From Bacteroidales bacterium (GTDB taxonomy: Bacteria > Bacteroidota > Bacteroidia > Bacteroidales > UBA932): a DNA stretch of 64,000 nt. Shown piece by piece: positions 44,452 through 52,457 of this stretch (the stretch's first letter is position 1; each line of letters begins with the position of its first letter). A program made the position numbers and the translations under genes. A model generated the notes under the pieces. It ran no database searches. It was not told the origin of the DNA and saw nothing but the letters and a program-made list of their open reading frames with translations. The stretch lies in assembly GCA_017443465.1 (NCBI GenBank), contig JAFRXO010000073.1:21869-85868 (forward strand), given 5' to 3'.

Positions 44452-45217
44452 GCCGGCTGACAAGATCTTCCGGGAGGGACTTCTGGAAGTCAGGATATTC
44501 GCGGACATCCGCGACATGGGCGCCGCTTCGGCGGAGGAAATCGCACAGGCGGTCATCGCCAAACTGAAAGAGAAAGATGAAGTAAACATGATTTTCGCTG
44601 CCGCCCCTTCACAGGATGAAATGCTGAAGAGGCTGGTTGCATATGAAGGAATTGACTGGACAAGGGTGAACGCCTTCCATATGGATGAATATGTCGGTCT
44701 AGGGCCTGATGCTCCTGCCGGATTCGGGAACTTCCTCAGGCAGAGGGTGTTCGGCAAGCTGCCATTCAAGAGCGTCAACTATCTGGACGGACTTGCCGCC
44801 GATCCCGAGGAAGAATGCGCCCGCTATACCAGGCTCCTCGCGGAGCATCCTGTGGACATCGTATGTCTCGGCATAGGGGAGAACGGGCACATCGCTTTCA
44901 ATGATCCGGGTGTCGCCGATTTCAATGACCCGAAAGCCGTCAAGGTAGTCGCCCTCGACAGGGTCTGCCGCCAGCAGCAGGTAAACGAGAAATGCTTCCC
45001 CGACTTCGACTCGGTCCCGGCATATGCCTTTACTCTCACCGTGCCTTCCCTGATGAAGGCAGACAAGATGATCTGCGTGGTGCCGTTCACCAACAAGGCT
45101 CCTGCAGTGAGGCGTGCCCTTAAGGGAGAAATCTCCGAGGAATGCCCCTCAAGCATACTCAGGACCAAGGCAGGCGCAGTCCTCTACCTCGATGCCGACA
45201 GCGCCTCCCTGCTGTGA
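44432..45217 (+). CDS. nagB: Glucosamine-6-phosphate deaminase
   Basis: A 261-residue protein with the DEYVGLGPDAPAGFGNFLR motif and the GIGENGHIAFNDPG signature characteristic of NagB, which converts glucosamine-6-P to fructose-6-P and ammonia. With nagP and nagA it forms a complete uptake and entry route for GlcNAc, apart from a kinase not seen in this window. It overlaps nagA by 20 bp. Confidence 0.93.
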   Translation: MSSTEHKPADKIFREGLLEVRIFADIRDMGAASAEEIAQAVIAKLKEKDEVNMIFAAAPSQDEMLKRLVAYEGIDWTRVNAFHMDEYVGLGPDAPAGFGNFLRQRVFGKLPFKSVNYLDGLAADPEEECARYTRLLAEHPVDIVCLGIGENGHIAFNDPGVADFNDPKAVKVVALDRVCRQQQVNEKCFPDFDSVPAYAFTLTVPSLMKADKMICVVPFTNKAPAVRRALKGEISEECPSSILRTKAGAVLYLDADSASLL

Positions 45218-45249
45218 TCCGATAATATTTCAAATCTAAATAACCGATC

Positions 45250-46254
45250 ATGAAAAAGTTAATCGCCCTTTTGGCCATCGCTGCGATCTGCGTGGGCGCC
45301 AGTGCGCAGAATGTAATGCGCATAGGCATCATAGGCCTTGATACATCCCACTCCACTGCTTTCACCGAGCTCATCAACGGTGGCACTGATCCGGCTTTCT
45401 CGGACGGATGGAAAGTGGTTGCGGCGTATCCTTATGGCTCCAAGGTTATCGAGTCCAGCTACAGCAGGATTCCCGGCTACATTGAGAAAGTCAAGGCGGC
45501 CGGAGTGGAGATCTGCTCGTCCATTGCTGAGATGCTGGGGAAGGTGGACTGCGTACTCCTTGAGACCAATGACGGCACGATCCATCTGGAGCAGGCAGCC
45601 GAGGTCTTCAAATCCGGGAAGCCTGTCTATATCGACAAGCCTATGGGGGCCACCCTGGGCCAGACTATAGCCATCTACAAACTTGCGGAGAGGTACGGAG
45701 TCAAGACATGGTCCTCTTCCGCCCTGCGTTTCAGCGCAGAGACCCAGAAACTCGGAGCCGGAGAGTATGGAAAGATCATTGGTGCAGACTGTTTCAGCCC
45801 TCACCATCCTACTCCTACACATCCTGATTTCGGTTTCTACGGCATCCATGGCATAGAGTCCCTCTATACTGTCCTCGGGACCGGCTGCAAAGCAGTCAGC
45901 CGTGTGCACAGTGAAATGGGTGATGTGGTTACGGGAGTCTGGAACGACGGCCGCCTGGGTACGTTCCGTGCCATCGAGAAGGGCCCCAGCATATATGGCG
46001 GAACGGCTTTCGGAGAGAAGAAAGCTATTGCAGTAGGTCCTTACGAAGGTTACAAGCCGCTTCTGGCAGAGATACTCAAGTTCTTCAAGACAGGTGTTCC
46101 TCCTGTGCCTGAAGCCGAGATCATAGAGATGTTCGCCTTCATGAAGGCCTCGAATATGAGTGTGGAAAGGGACGGAAAGATGGTTACCCTCGAGGAAGCC
46201 ATGAAGAAGGGAGAGAAAGATGCCCGCAAACTCCTGAAACCTTACCTCAAGTAG
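45250..46254 (+). CDS. Secreted Gfo/Idh/MocA-family oxidoreductase
   Basis: A 334-residue protein with a Sec-type signal peptide (1-20, ASAQ cleavage) and an N-terminal Rossmann fold: RIGIIGLDTSHSTAFTELI (about 23-41), with YIDKPMGATLGQTI holding the EKP-like KP motif. It probably oxidises or reduces a sugar with NAD(P) as bound cofactor. An exported oxidoreductase must retain its cofactor, as known for GH109-type and glucose-fructose oxidoreductases. It starts 32 bp after nagB and leads a five-gene set ending in a GH31. Substrate unknown. Confidence 0.75.
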   Translation: MKKLIALLAIAAICVGASAQNVMRIGIIGLDTSHSTAFTELINGGTDPAFSDGWKVVAAYPYGSKVIESSYSRIPGYIEKVKAAGVEICSSIAEMLGKVDCVLLETNDGTIHLEQAAEVFKSGKPVYIDKPMGATLGQTIAIYKLAERYGVKTWSSSALRFSAETQKLGAGEYGKIIGADCFSPHHPTPTHPDFGFYGIHGIESLYTVLGTGCKAVSRVHSEMGDVVTGVWNDGRLGTFRAIEKGPSIYGGTAFGEKKAIAVGPYEGYKPLLAEILKFFKTGVPPVPEAEIIEMFAFMKASNMSVERDGKMVTLEEAMKKGEKDARKLLKPYLK

Positions 46255-46260
46255 AATTTG

Positions 46261-47073
46261 ATGGGCAATCTGGTGTCACATAGCGAGTTCCATCCCGCGG
46301 AAGGTCTCTTCTACGGATCGGTTCCGTATGTGATGCACACCCGTTTCGACGTAGTCATGATGAGCTCCGCCAAAGAGACTGCCGAGATTGTCTGGGAGGA
46401 CATATGTACTGAGCTGGAGAGGCTCTGGCATATGCTCGACCGCTTCGATCCCGCCAGCGAGGTGTCAGCTCTGAATTCCGGTGCCGCTCTCTCTCCGGTA
46501 AGGGTGAGCGAAACGATGGTCGAGGTGCTGCGGCTCTGCGCCATGTACCATGAGCGCACGATGGGTATCTTCGACGTCACGAAAAGGGATTTTTCCAGGG
46601 TTAGGCTGGAAGGGGACAATGTGAGCTTCTCCGCTCCGGACACTTTCCTCGACCTGGGTGGCTTCGCAAAGGGATATGCCGTCAGGAAAGTCCGCGACCT
46701 GCTGTCCCGCGCAGGGATAGAGGATGCATATGTGGATTTCGGGGGAAGTACAATCCTCGGGATGGGGCACCATCCGTTCGGTGACAGCTGGAAAGTCTCC
46801 CTCCAGAATCCTTTCAGCGGTGAGCCTATAGGGGAGTTCAGTCTGAGGGATTCCACCCTTTCGACGTCGGGGAATACTCCTGAATATGCCGGGCATATTA
46901 TCAATCCGCGCACAGGTGCGAAAATTGCAGGAAAAATCGCCTCGACGGTGATGTCTCCGGATCCCCTTGATGCAGAGGTCTTAAGCACGGTCTGGCTTGT
47001 CGCCGGAGCGCAGCAGAGACAGGAAGTGAGGAAGAATTTCCCGGATATGATTGCGTCAGTTTACGAATTATGA
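46261..47073 (+). CDS. apbE: ApbE-like FAD:protein FMN transferase
   Basis: A 270-residue protein from the ATG at 46261 (a TTG precedes). LDLGGFAKGYAVRKVRDLL, VDFGGSTILGMG and DSTLSTSGNT...GHIINPRTG follow the ApbE order for FAD binding and Mg coordination. ApbE attaches FMN to threonine or serine of partner proteins. Most Bacteroidota homologues have signal peptides or lipoboxes; none is seen here, so it would act in the cytoplasm unless the N-terminus is longer. It sits 6 bp after one oxidoreductase and 11 bp before another; no obvious flavinylated target lies in the window. Confidence 0.8.
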   Translation: MGNLVSHSEFHPAEGLFYGSVPYVMHTRFDVVMMSSAKETAEIVWEDICTELERLWHMLDRFDPASEVSALNSGAALSPVRVSETMVEVLRLCAMYHERTMGIFDVTKRDFSRVRLEGDNVSFSAPDTFLDLGGFAKGYAVRKVRDLLSRAGIEDAYVDFGGSTILGMGHHPFGDSWKVSLQNPFSGEPIGEFSLRDSTLSTSGNTPEYAGHIINPRTGAKIAGKIASTVMSPDPLDAEVLSTVWLVAGAQQRQEVRKNFPDMIASVYEL

Positions 47074-47084
47074 TTTAACAAGAT

Positions 47085-48377
47085 ATGAACAGAAGAGATT
47101 TCATGAAAAATATGGGAGTGGCTACAGGCGGGGCCCTGCTTGCCACATCTCCCTGGCTGAATGCATCCGCCCGGAAGAAGGGTGGAGAACTCTCCGGGGA
47201 GAAGGCCAGGATAGGAATGATCGGAACCGGATCCAGGGGCCAGTACAACCTGGACCTGCTCCTCCACATCCCACACGCCCAGGTGGTCGCCCTCTGCGAC
47301 AATTACGAGCCCAACCTGCAGACCGCCGCGGCTCTCGTTCCCGGGGCCAAACTATACAGGGATTATCACAAGCTCCTGGAGGATAAGGACATAGACGGAG
47401 TGGTAATCTCCACTCCGCTCAACTGGCATGCCCCTATGGTCCTGGATGCGATCGCAGCCGGCAAGAATGTCTATTGCGAGAAGGCCATGGCCCGTACCAT
47501 GGAACAGTGCAAGGCCATTTACGATGCCTACAGGCAGACGGACAAGGTGGTCTATTTCTGCATGCAGCGAATGTTCGACGAGAAGTATGCCAAGGGTATC
47601 CAGATGCTTCAGAACGGTGAGCTGGGAGACATAGTGGGAATGCGGTGCCACTGGTTCCGCAATGCCGACTGGCGTCGTGAAGTCCCTTCTCCCGAACTGG
47701 AGCGCAAGATCAACTGGCGCCTCTACAAGGAAAGTTCAGGAGGCCTCATGACAGAGCTGGGCTGCCATCAGCTGGAAGTCTGCAACTGGGTGGCCGGAAA
47801 GCTCCCGGTAAAGGTACAGGGAGTAGGGGACATTGTCCACTGGAAGGACGGCCGCGAGGTCTATGACAGCGTGAATGTGATCTACAGTTTCTCCGACGGA
47901 GTCAAGATCAATTACGAGTCCCTCATCTCCAACAAGTTCAACGGGATGGAAGACCAGATCCTCGGAACCAAGGGTACCATAGACCTGGCAAGGGGAATCT
48001 ACTGGCTCGAGGACGACCACACCCAGTCCGGTATCCGCCAGCTGCTTGAACAGGTGAAAGACAAGGCGTTCGCCGCTGTCCCGAGTGCCGGCCCCAGCTG
48101 GAGACCGGAGACCAAGACCGGGCATATCCCTCATTCTGTCATCCAGGGAGACATCCATGTAAACGGCGGCCAGAGCATGATCGGTGCGGCAAACGACGGC
48201 TCGGACAAGATAATGTCCGCCTATTGCCGTTCAGTGATAACCGGGGAGAAGTCTCCCAATGTAGTGGAAGAGGCCTACTGCGCCACCATCCTCTGCCTTC
48301 TCGCCAACGAGGCAATGGAAGGGCAGAAGATAGTGGAGTTCCCGGAAGAGTATAAGATCCCATATATGAAGTTCTAG
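47085..48377 (+). CDS. Tat-exported Gfo/Idh/MocA-family oxidoreductase
   Basis: A 430-residue protein with a Tat signal (NRRDFMKNMGVATGGALLA, residues 2-20) and Rossmann motif IGMIGTGSRGQYNLDLL; NVYCEKAMARTMEQ matches the EKP region with Ala in place of Pro. Tat export indicates folding with cofactor before transport. It is flanked by apbE and a small membrane protein. Possible roles include glycan oxidation/reduction and GH109-like glycoside hydrolysis with bound NAD; the sequence alone does not decide. Confidence 0.78.
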   Translation: MNRRDFMKNMGVATGGALLATSPWLNASARKKGGELSGEKARIGMIGTGSRGQYNLDLLLHIPHAQVVALCDNYEPNLQTAAALVPGAKLYRDYHKLLEDKDIDGVVISTPLNWHAPMVLDAIAAGKNVYCEKAMARTMEQCKAIYDAYRQTDKVVYFCMQRMFDEKYAKGIQMLQNGELGDIVGMRCHWFRNADWRREVPSPELERKINWRLYKESSGGLMTELGCHQLEVCNWVAGKLPVKVQGVGDIVHWKDGREVYDSVNVIYSFSDGVKINYESLISNKFNGMEDQILGTKGTIDLARGIYWLEDDHTQSGIRQLLEQVKDKAFAAVPSAGPSWRPETKTGHIPHSVIQGDIHVNGGQSMIGAANDGSDKIMSAYCRSVITGEKSPNVVEEAYCATILCLLANEAMEGQKIVEFPEEYKIPYMKF

Positions 48378-48379
48378 AG

Positions 48380-48625
48380 ATGAAAGATATAGTTATAACC
48401 GCACAACGGGTCAAGCGTGAGTGGCTGACAGTCCTTGTCTGCTTCATCGCCGCATGCCTTGTCAATCTTGGAGCGATAATCGGCTATTCGCGTCCTTGGA
48501 CAGAACTCTTTTCCCAGATCGGCTATGTAGTGGCCGTCACGGTTCTCCTGTACATCCTGCTCTGGATAGTGCGCGGGATCATAGCCCTGGTGAAGTGGAT
48601 CATCCGTAAAATAACCAAACACTGA
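48380..48625 (+). CDS. Small two-helix membrane protein of unknown function
   Basis: An 81-residue protein beginning 2 bp after the oxidoreductase stop and ending 5 bp before the next oxidoreductase. Two hydrophobic segments (LTVLVCFIAACLVNLGAII and YVVAVTVLLYILLWIVRGII) are separated by a short polar loop, and the C-terminus is basic (KWIIRKITKH). No known family. The tight spacing on both sides supports real translation and a link to the flanking exported oxidoreductases, for example as a membrane partner. Confidence 0.6.
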   Translation: MKDIVITAQRVKREWLTVLVCFIAACLVNLGAIIGYSRPWTELFSQIGYVVAVTVLLYILLWIVRGIIALVKWIIRKITKH

Positions 48626-48630
48626 AACAT

Positions 48631-49974
48631 ATGTCAACTAGAAGAGACTTTTTCAAAGAGCTCGCAGGCGGTGCCGCGGCTTTTACTGTCGGAAGCGTTG
48701 TGCCTGGCTTCAGCGCAAGCGCAAGGGCGAAAGTCGCCGGCGCAAATGACAGGATCAATGTGGCCGTAATCGGAGTCAATGCCCGTGGCAAGGCTATATC
48801 CACCAATCTCTCCAAGCTCCATGATGAGTGCAATGTCGCTGCCCTCTGCGATGTGGACTCCAGGGCACTTGAGACCTGTCAAGGGGTAGTCGCAAAATAC
48901 TCCGGAACCACTCCCAAGGGTTATAAGGATCTCCGGAAACTTCTGGAGAACAAAGATATAGATGCAGTGTTCATTGCTATGCCGGACCACTGGCACGCAC
49001 CTGCGGCCATAATGGCCATGCAGGCAGGGAAGCATGTCTATCTTGAGAAACCGACGAGCCACAATCCGGCTGAGAACGAGCTTCTCATCAGGGCCATCAG
49101 CAAGTATGGCAAAGTAGCCCAGGCAGGTAATCAGAGGCGTTCTTGGCCGAACGTAGTTGCTGGTATGAATGAGGTCAGGTCGGGAGCCATTGGCAAGGTG
49201 CAGTATGCGAAGGCATGGTACACCAACAACCGTGACACCATCGGCGTAGGAAAGCCGGCTCCGGTTCCGGATTGGCTGGACTGGGACCTCTGGCAGGGAC
49301 CGGCACCCAGGCGAGCATACAAGGACAATATCGTCCACTACAACTGGCACTGGTTCTGGCACTGGGGAACCGGTGAGGCTCTCAACAACGGAACCCACTT
49401 CGTAGATATGCTCCGCTGGGGCCTCGGTGTGGAGTATCCGACTATGGTTTCTTCCGTAGGAGGCCGCTACCGTTTCCAGGACGACTGGGAGACGCCTGAC
49501 ACCCAGATGATTTCCTTCCAGTTCGCAAACGGGATGGCATGTTCCTGGGAAGGCCGCAGCTGCAACCAGCAGCCGGTTGACGGCATGGGTTCCGGCGTAG
49601 CCTTCTACGGTGACACCGGTACTGTTTTCATCCCCGGAGGCAACGAGTACAAGATCACCGACATAAAGGGCCGTGTCATCAAGGAGGTCAAGAGCAATGT
49701 CAGTTACGAGCAGGGCAACCTTCTCGGACCTTCCGAGCAGCTGGATGCTCCTCATTTCATCAACTTCTTCAACGGCATCCGCAAGGGAGAGCAGCTCCAT
49801 TCACCTGTATATGAAGCCTGCATCAGCACCCAGCTGGTTGAGCTCGGGAACATTTCCCAGCGTGTGGGCCGTTCGCTCAAGATCGATCCCTCCAATGGCC
49901 GTATCATTGGAGACAAGAAGGCCATGAAGTTCTGGGGTCGTGAATACGAGAAGGGCTGGGAGCCCAAAGTCTGA
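48631..49974 (+). CDS. Tat-exported Gfo/Idh/MocA-family oxidoreductase
   Basis: A 447-residue protein with a Tat signal (TRRDFFKELAGGAAAFTVG) and Rossmann motif INVAVIGVNARGKAIS. The dinucleotide/sugar motif HVYLEKPTSHNPAE is intact (EKP), and WYTNNRDTIGVGKPAPVPDWLDWDLWQGPAPRR is typical of large exported Bacteroidota members of this family. It is distinct from the two other oxidoreductases in this operon, arguing for different steps in one pathway. Start in CATATG, 5 bp after the small membrane protein gene. Confidence 0.8.
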   Translation: MSTRRDFFKELAGGAAAFTVGSVVPGFSASARAKVAGANDRINVAVIGVNARGKAISTNLSKLHDECNVAALCDVDSRALETCQGVVAKYSGTTPKGYKDLRKLLENKDIDAVFIAMPDHWHAPAAIMAMQAGKHVYLEKPTSHNPAENELLIRAISKYGKVAQAGNQRRSWPNVVAGMNEVRSGAIGKVQYAKAWYTNNRDTIGVGKPAPVPDWLDWDLWQGPAPRRAYKDNIVHYNWHWFWHWGTGEALNNGTHFVDMLRWGLGVEYPTMVSSVGGRYRFQDDWETPDTQMISFQFANGMACSWEGRSCNQQPVDGMGSGVAFYGDTGTVFIPGGNEYKITDIKGRVIKEVKSNVSYEQGNLLGPSEQLDAPHFINFFNGIRKGEQLHSPVYEACISTQLVELGNISQRVGRSLKIDPSNGRIIGDKKAMKFWGREYEKGWEPKV

Positions 49975-49995
49975 CATCTTTAGGATCTTTGGATC

Positions 49996-52278
49996 ATGAA
50001 AATATTATTACTTTTCCTGAGCTTGCTGGTAAGCGAGCCGGGAATCCTTTTCACTTCTCCCTCCGGTGTGAAATGCCGTCTCACTGCACGCGGAGACGGT
50101 GCATGGAGGCTCCAGAGTGAATCGAAACCCGGAGCGGGATTCAATGATGAGGGCGCCGTCCAGGCTCTGTCATCTTTCCTCGGTGAGACATTGGATGATG
50201 CTGCTCTCCCTGTAAAGCAGAAAAGCGGGCAGGTAATTACCGCAAAGTCTCCAGACGGCTCCAAGGCTCAGTTGCTCCCCGACGGTTCACTGGTCTTCAT
50301 TTCGGCTTCCGGGCGGGAGGTAATGCGCATAAATTCAATTGACTGTAAGGCCGGAAAGACATATGTTACCGGGGTCCTTCCGAAAGGGGATAATGTCTTC
50401 GGCCTGGGAGAGAGGCTCGACCGCCTCGGCAAGGCGGGCCAGAAAGTGACTCTCTACACCAGTGACGGATGGAACGACTCGAATGCGACATATATGGCTA
50501 TCCCGTTGTTCTCGACCACTCGCGGAGGAGGCCTGTTCGTCAACAGCTACGCCCGTTCTGTGATGGATTTCGGCGAGAGCATCTCCGGTGGGTGGAGCAT
50601 AGAACTGGAAGACCCGGAGTTCGATGCATATGTCTTCGCGACGGACAAGATAGCGGAGGTGCTCAGCGGATATACCCGCCTTTCAGGCGCCCCCGGAAAG
50701 CCGGAAGCGTGGAACTACGGTCCGATCATATGCCGCTACAGTCCTGATTTCTCGGTCTTGAAGGGCTATCGTTCCGGAATGAAGGGTGACACCCGTTTCC
50801 TCGGCCGCGGCATTGTGGACATCATAAAGGCCCACTGTGAACTCGCTTCGAGGCCTACCGCGGTCATTCTGGAGCCCTGGAACGTGAATGTGTTCAGCAA
50901 GGCTCCGGGCGAAGTGGTGATCGCCGACAGGAACGCGGACGGATCGCTCAGGTACCTGAATACGGAAAAGACCGACATCGCAGTGAAGAAGGTAAGGGCT
51001 GAGGGTGCGGAAGGTGCCCGCATGCGTGATCAGGCCCTGCGTGATGCAGGAGAATACCTCAATGCCCTTGGAATACATATGATGTGCTATATGCGTGTCG
51101 GGTCGGTGCTTTCGAAGGACGCTCCGGGCTTCAAGCCGGAATATCTTGTCAAGGCTGATATCCTTTCCGGAGGCAAGGTAGTTGCCGAGAACAGCAGTCT
51201 CATCCCTGATGTATATGGAGGCCATATCAATCCTGACATCACCCGCGGCAGGGCATATGAGTACATCGACGTGACCAACCCGGAAGCCTGGGACTGGTAC
51301 ATCAACACTGTATGGAAAGAACTGGCCGACTGTGGGATAGAAGGAATGAAGATCGATTTCTGCGAACTTATGCCGGACGACGGGCATGAATATGAAGGCG
51401 TCTCAGTGCATTACAGATGGCATAATCCCAAGGTGTTCGCTAACGCTGAAGTCCATCATGCATATCCCACCTTTTTCGTGTCCGCGCTCAGGAAGTCCCT
51501 CGAAGGCCGTGTGCGCGGCGGTGGCAGTTTCATGGCATTGGCCCGCGGCGGAGGCATAGGCTCCCAGCGCAATCCGTTCATGTGGGCGGGCGACCAGCTG
51601 AGGGTCTTTGAAAAACTCGATGACCAGCTCCTCGCAGTGACCAACTCTTCGATCTCGGGTGTCCCGTGGATGACATATGACATGGCAGGATATCAGTATG
51701 CCGGCCTGAAGCCCAGACCCGTCGGAGTGTACAACCGCAAGACAAATGAGATCGACCTCACCCGTGTCGAGGCGAGGGAAGGAGAGGAAGTAGTGAATAT
51801 CAGGACCAGCAGCACCGTACCTCCCGAGATGGAGGCCAGGGTCTTCCTCCGTGGAACGGCTTTCACTACCTACACTCCATGTGTCCAGACCCATGGATTC
51901 GTGATGCACGTCTATGAGTTCGATGAGGCGACCCGTGAGGCTTACAGGAAGCTCATGGCGACCCATGCAGAACTATATCCCCTGTTCGGGAAACTCGCCG
52001 ATGAAGCAGTGGCTACCGGACTGCCTCCGGTCCGTCCGCTGGCACTTGGCTGGCAGGATGATCCGAAGGCATGCTCCGTCGAGGATGAATTCATGCTCGG
52101 GGAAGAATACCTCGTCGCTCCCATCCTTACGGACACTGATTCACGAGAGGTCTATCTTCCCAAGGGTAAATGGGTAGAAAAGGAGACCGGCCGGAGATTC
52201 AAGGCTCCGAAGGCCGGCATGGTCCTTAAGGTTAAAGCCAAGCCCGGTGAGATCCCGGTGTACCTTCTTCAGAAATAG
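49996..52278 (+). CDS. GH31-family glycosidase
   Basis: A 760-residue protein with a short hydrophobic N-terminus that may be a signal peptide. The nucleophile motif MKIDFCE gives D454, and PFMWAGDQ gives the acid/base D533, as in GH31; the N-terminal beta domain contains GLGERLDRL (about 137-145). Family members act on alpha-glucosides, alpha-xylosides or sulfoquinovosides. The extra 40-residue segment around 400-420 (SSLIPDVYGGHINPDITRG) is unusual for alpha-glucosidases. It closes the oxidoreductase operon (21-bp gap), suggesting its product is fed to the redox enzymes or vice versa. Substrate not assigned. Confidence 0.82.
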   Translation: MKILLLFLSLLVSEPGILFTSPSGVKCRLTARGDGAWRLQSESKPGAGFNDEGAVQALSSFLGETLDDAALPVKQKSGQVITAKSPDGSKAQLLPDGSLVFISASGREVMRINSIDCKAGKTYVTGVLPKGDNVFGLGERLDRLGKAGQKVTLYTSDGWNDSNATYMAIPLFSTTRGGGLFVNSYARSVMDFGESISGGWSIELEDPEFDAYVFATDKIAEVLSGYTRLSGAPGKPEAWNYGPIICRYSPDFSVLKGYRSGMKGDTRFLGRGIVDIIKAHCELASRPTAVILEPWNVNVFSKAPGEVVIADRNADGSLRYLNTEKTDIAVKKVRAEGAEGARMRDQALRDAGEYLNALGIHMMCYMRVGSVLSKDAPGFKPEYLVKADILSGGKVVAENSSLIPDVYGGHINPDITRGRAYEYIDVTNPEAWDWYINTVWKELADCGIEGMKIDFCELMPDDGHEYEGVSVHYRWHNPKVFANAEVHHAYPTFFVSALRKSLEGRVRGGGSFMALARGGGIGSQRNPFMWAGDQLRVFEKLDDQLLAVTNSSISGVPWMTYDMAGYQYAGLKPRPVGVYNRKTNEIDLTRVEAREGEEVVNIRTSSTVPPEMEARVFLRGTAFTTYTPCVQTHGFVMHVYEFDEATREAYRKLMATHAELYPLFGKLADEAVATGLPPVRPLALGWQDDPKACSVEDEFMLGEEYLVAPILTDTDSREVYLPKGKWVEKETGRRFKAPKAGMVLKVKAKPGEIPVYLLQK

Positions 52279-52313
52279 GTCTTGCCCCGCAGGGAACAGG
52301 ATGGCCTGTTTTT

Positions 52314-52447
52314 GCAGTCCGCCGGCAGGTAGTCCTGGCAAACCCGTAGCCACCCTCGGCGTCGTTGAAAGGGAGGGGCCCGCCGCGAAGCGGGGGGAGG
52401 GATGGAGCGAAGCGGAAGGTTTGAAGGACTACCTGCCGGCGAACTGC
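52314..52447. repeat. Long inverted-repeat element, copy 2
   Basis: Arms of about 30 nt (52314-52344 and 52418-52447) pair with one mismatch and a small bulge. The core has CCCGTAGCCACCCTCGGC, TCGTTGA, a hairpin CCCGCCGCGAAGCGGGG and GATGGAGCGAAGCGG, matching copies at 17190 and 62536. Relative to copy 1, stem positions in GGCAGTTAGCCCT change to GGCAGGTAGTCCT, with the matching changes in the opposite arm. It lies between the convergent GH31 and carboxylesterase genes. Confidence 0.85.
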
Positions 52448-52457
52448 GGTGTCGGAT

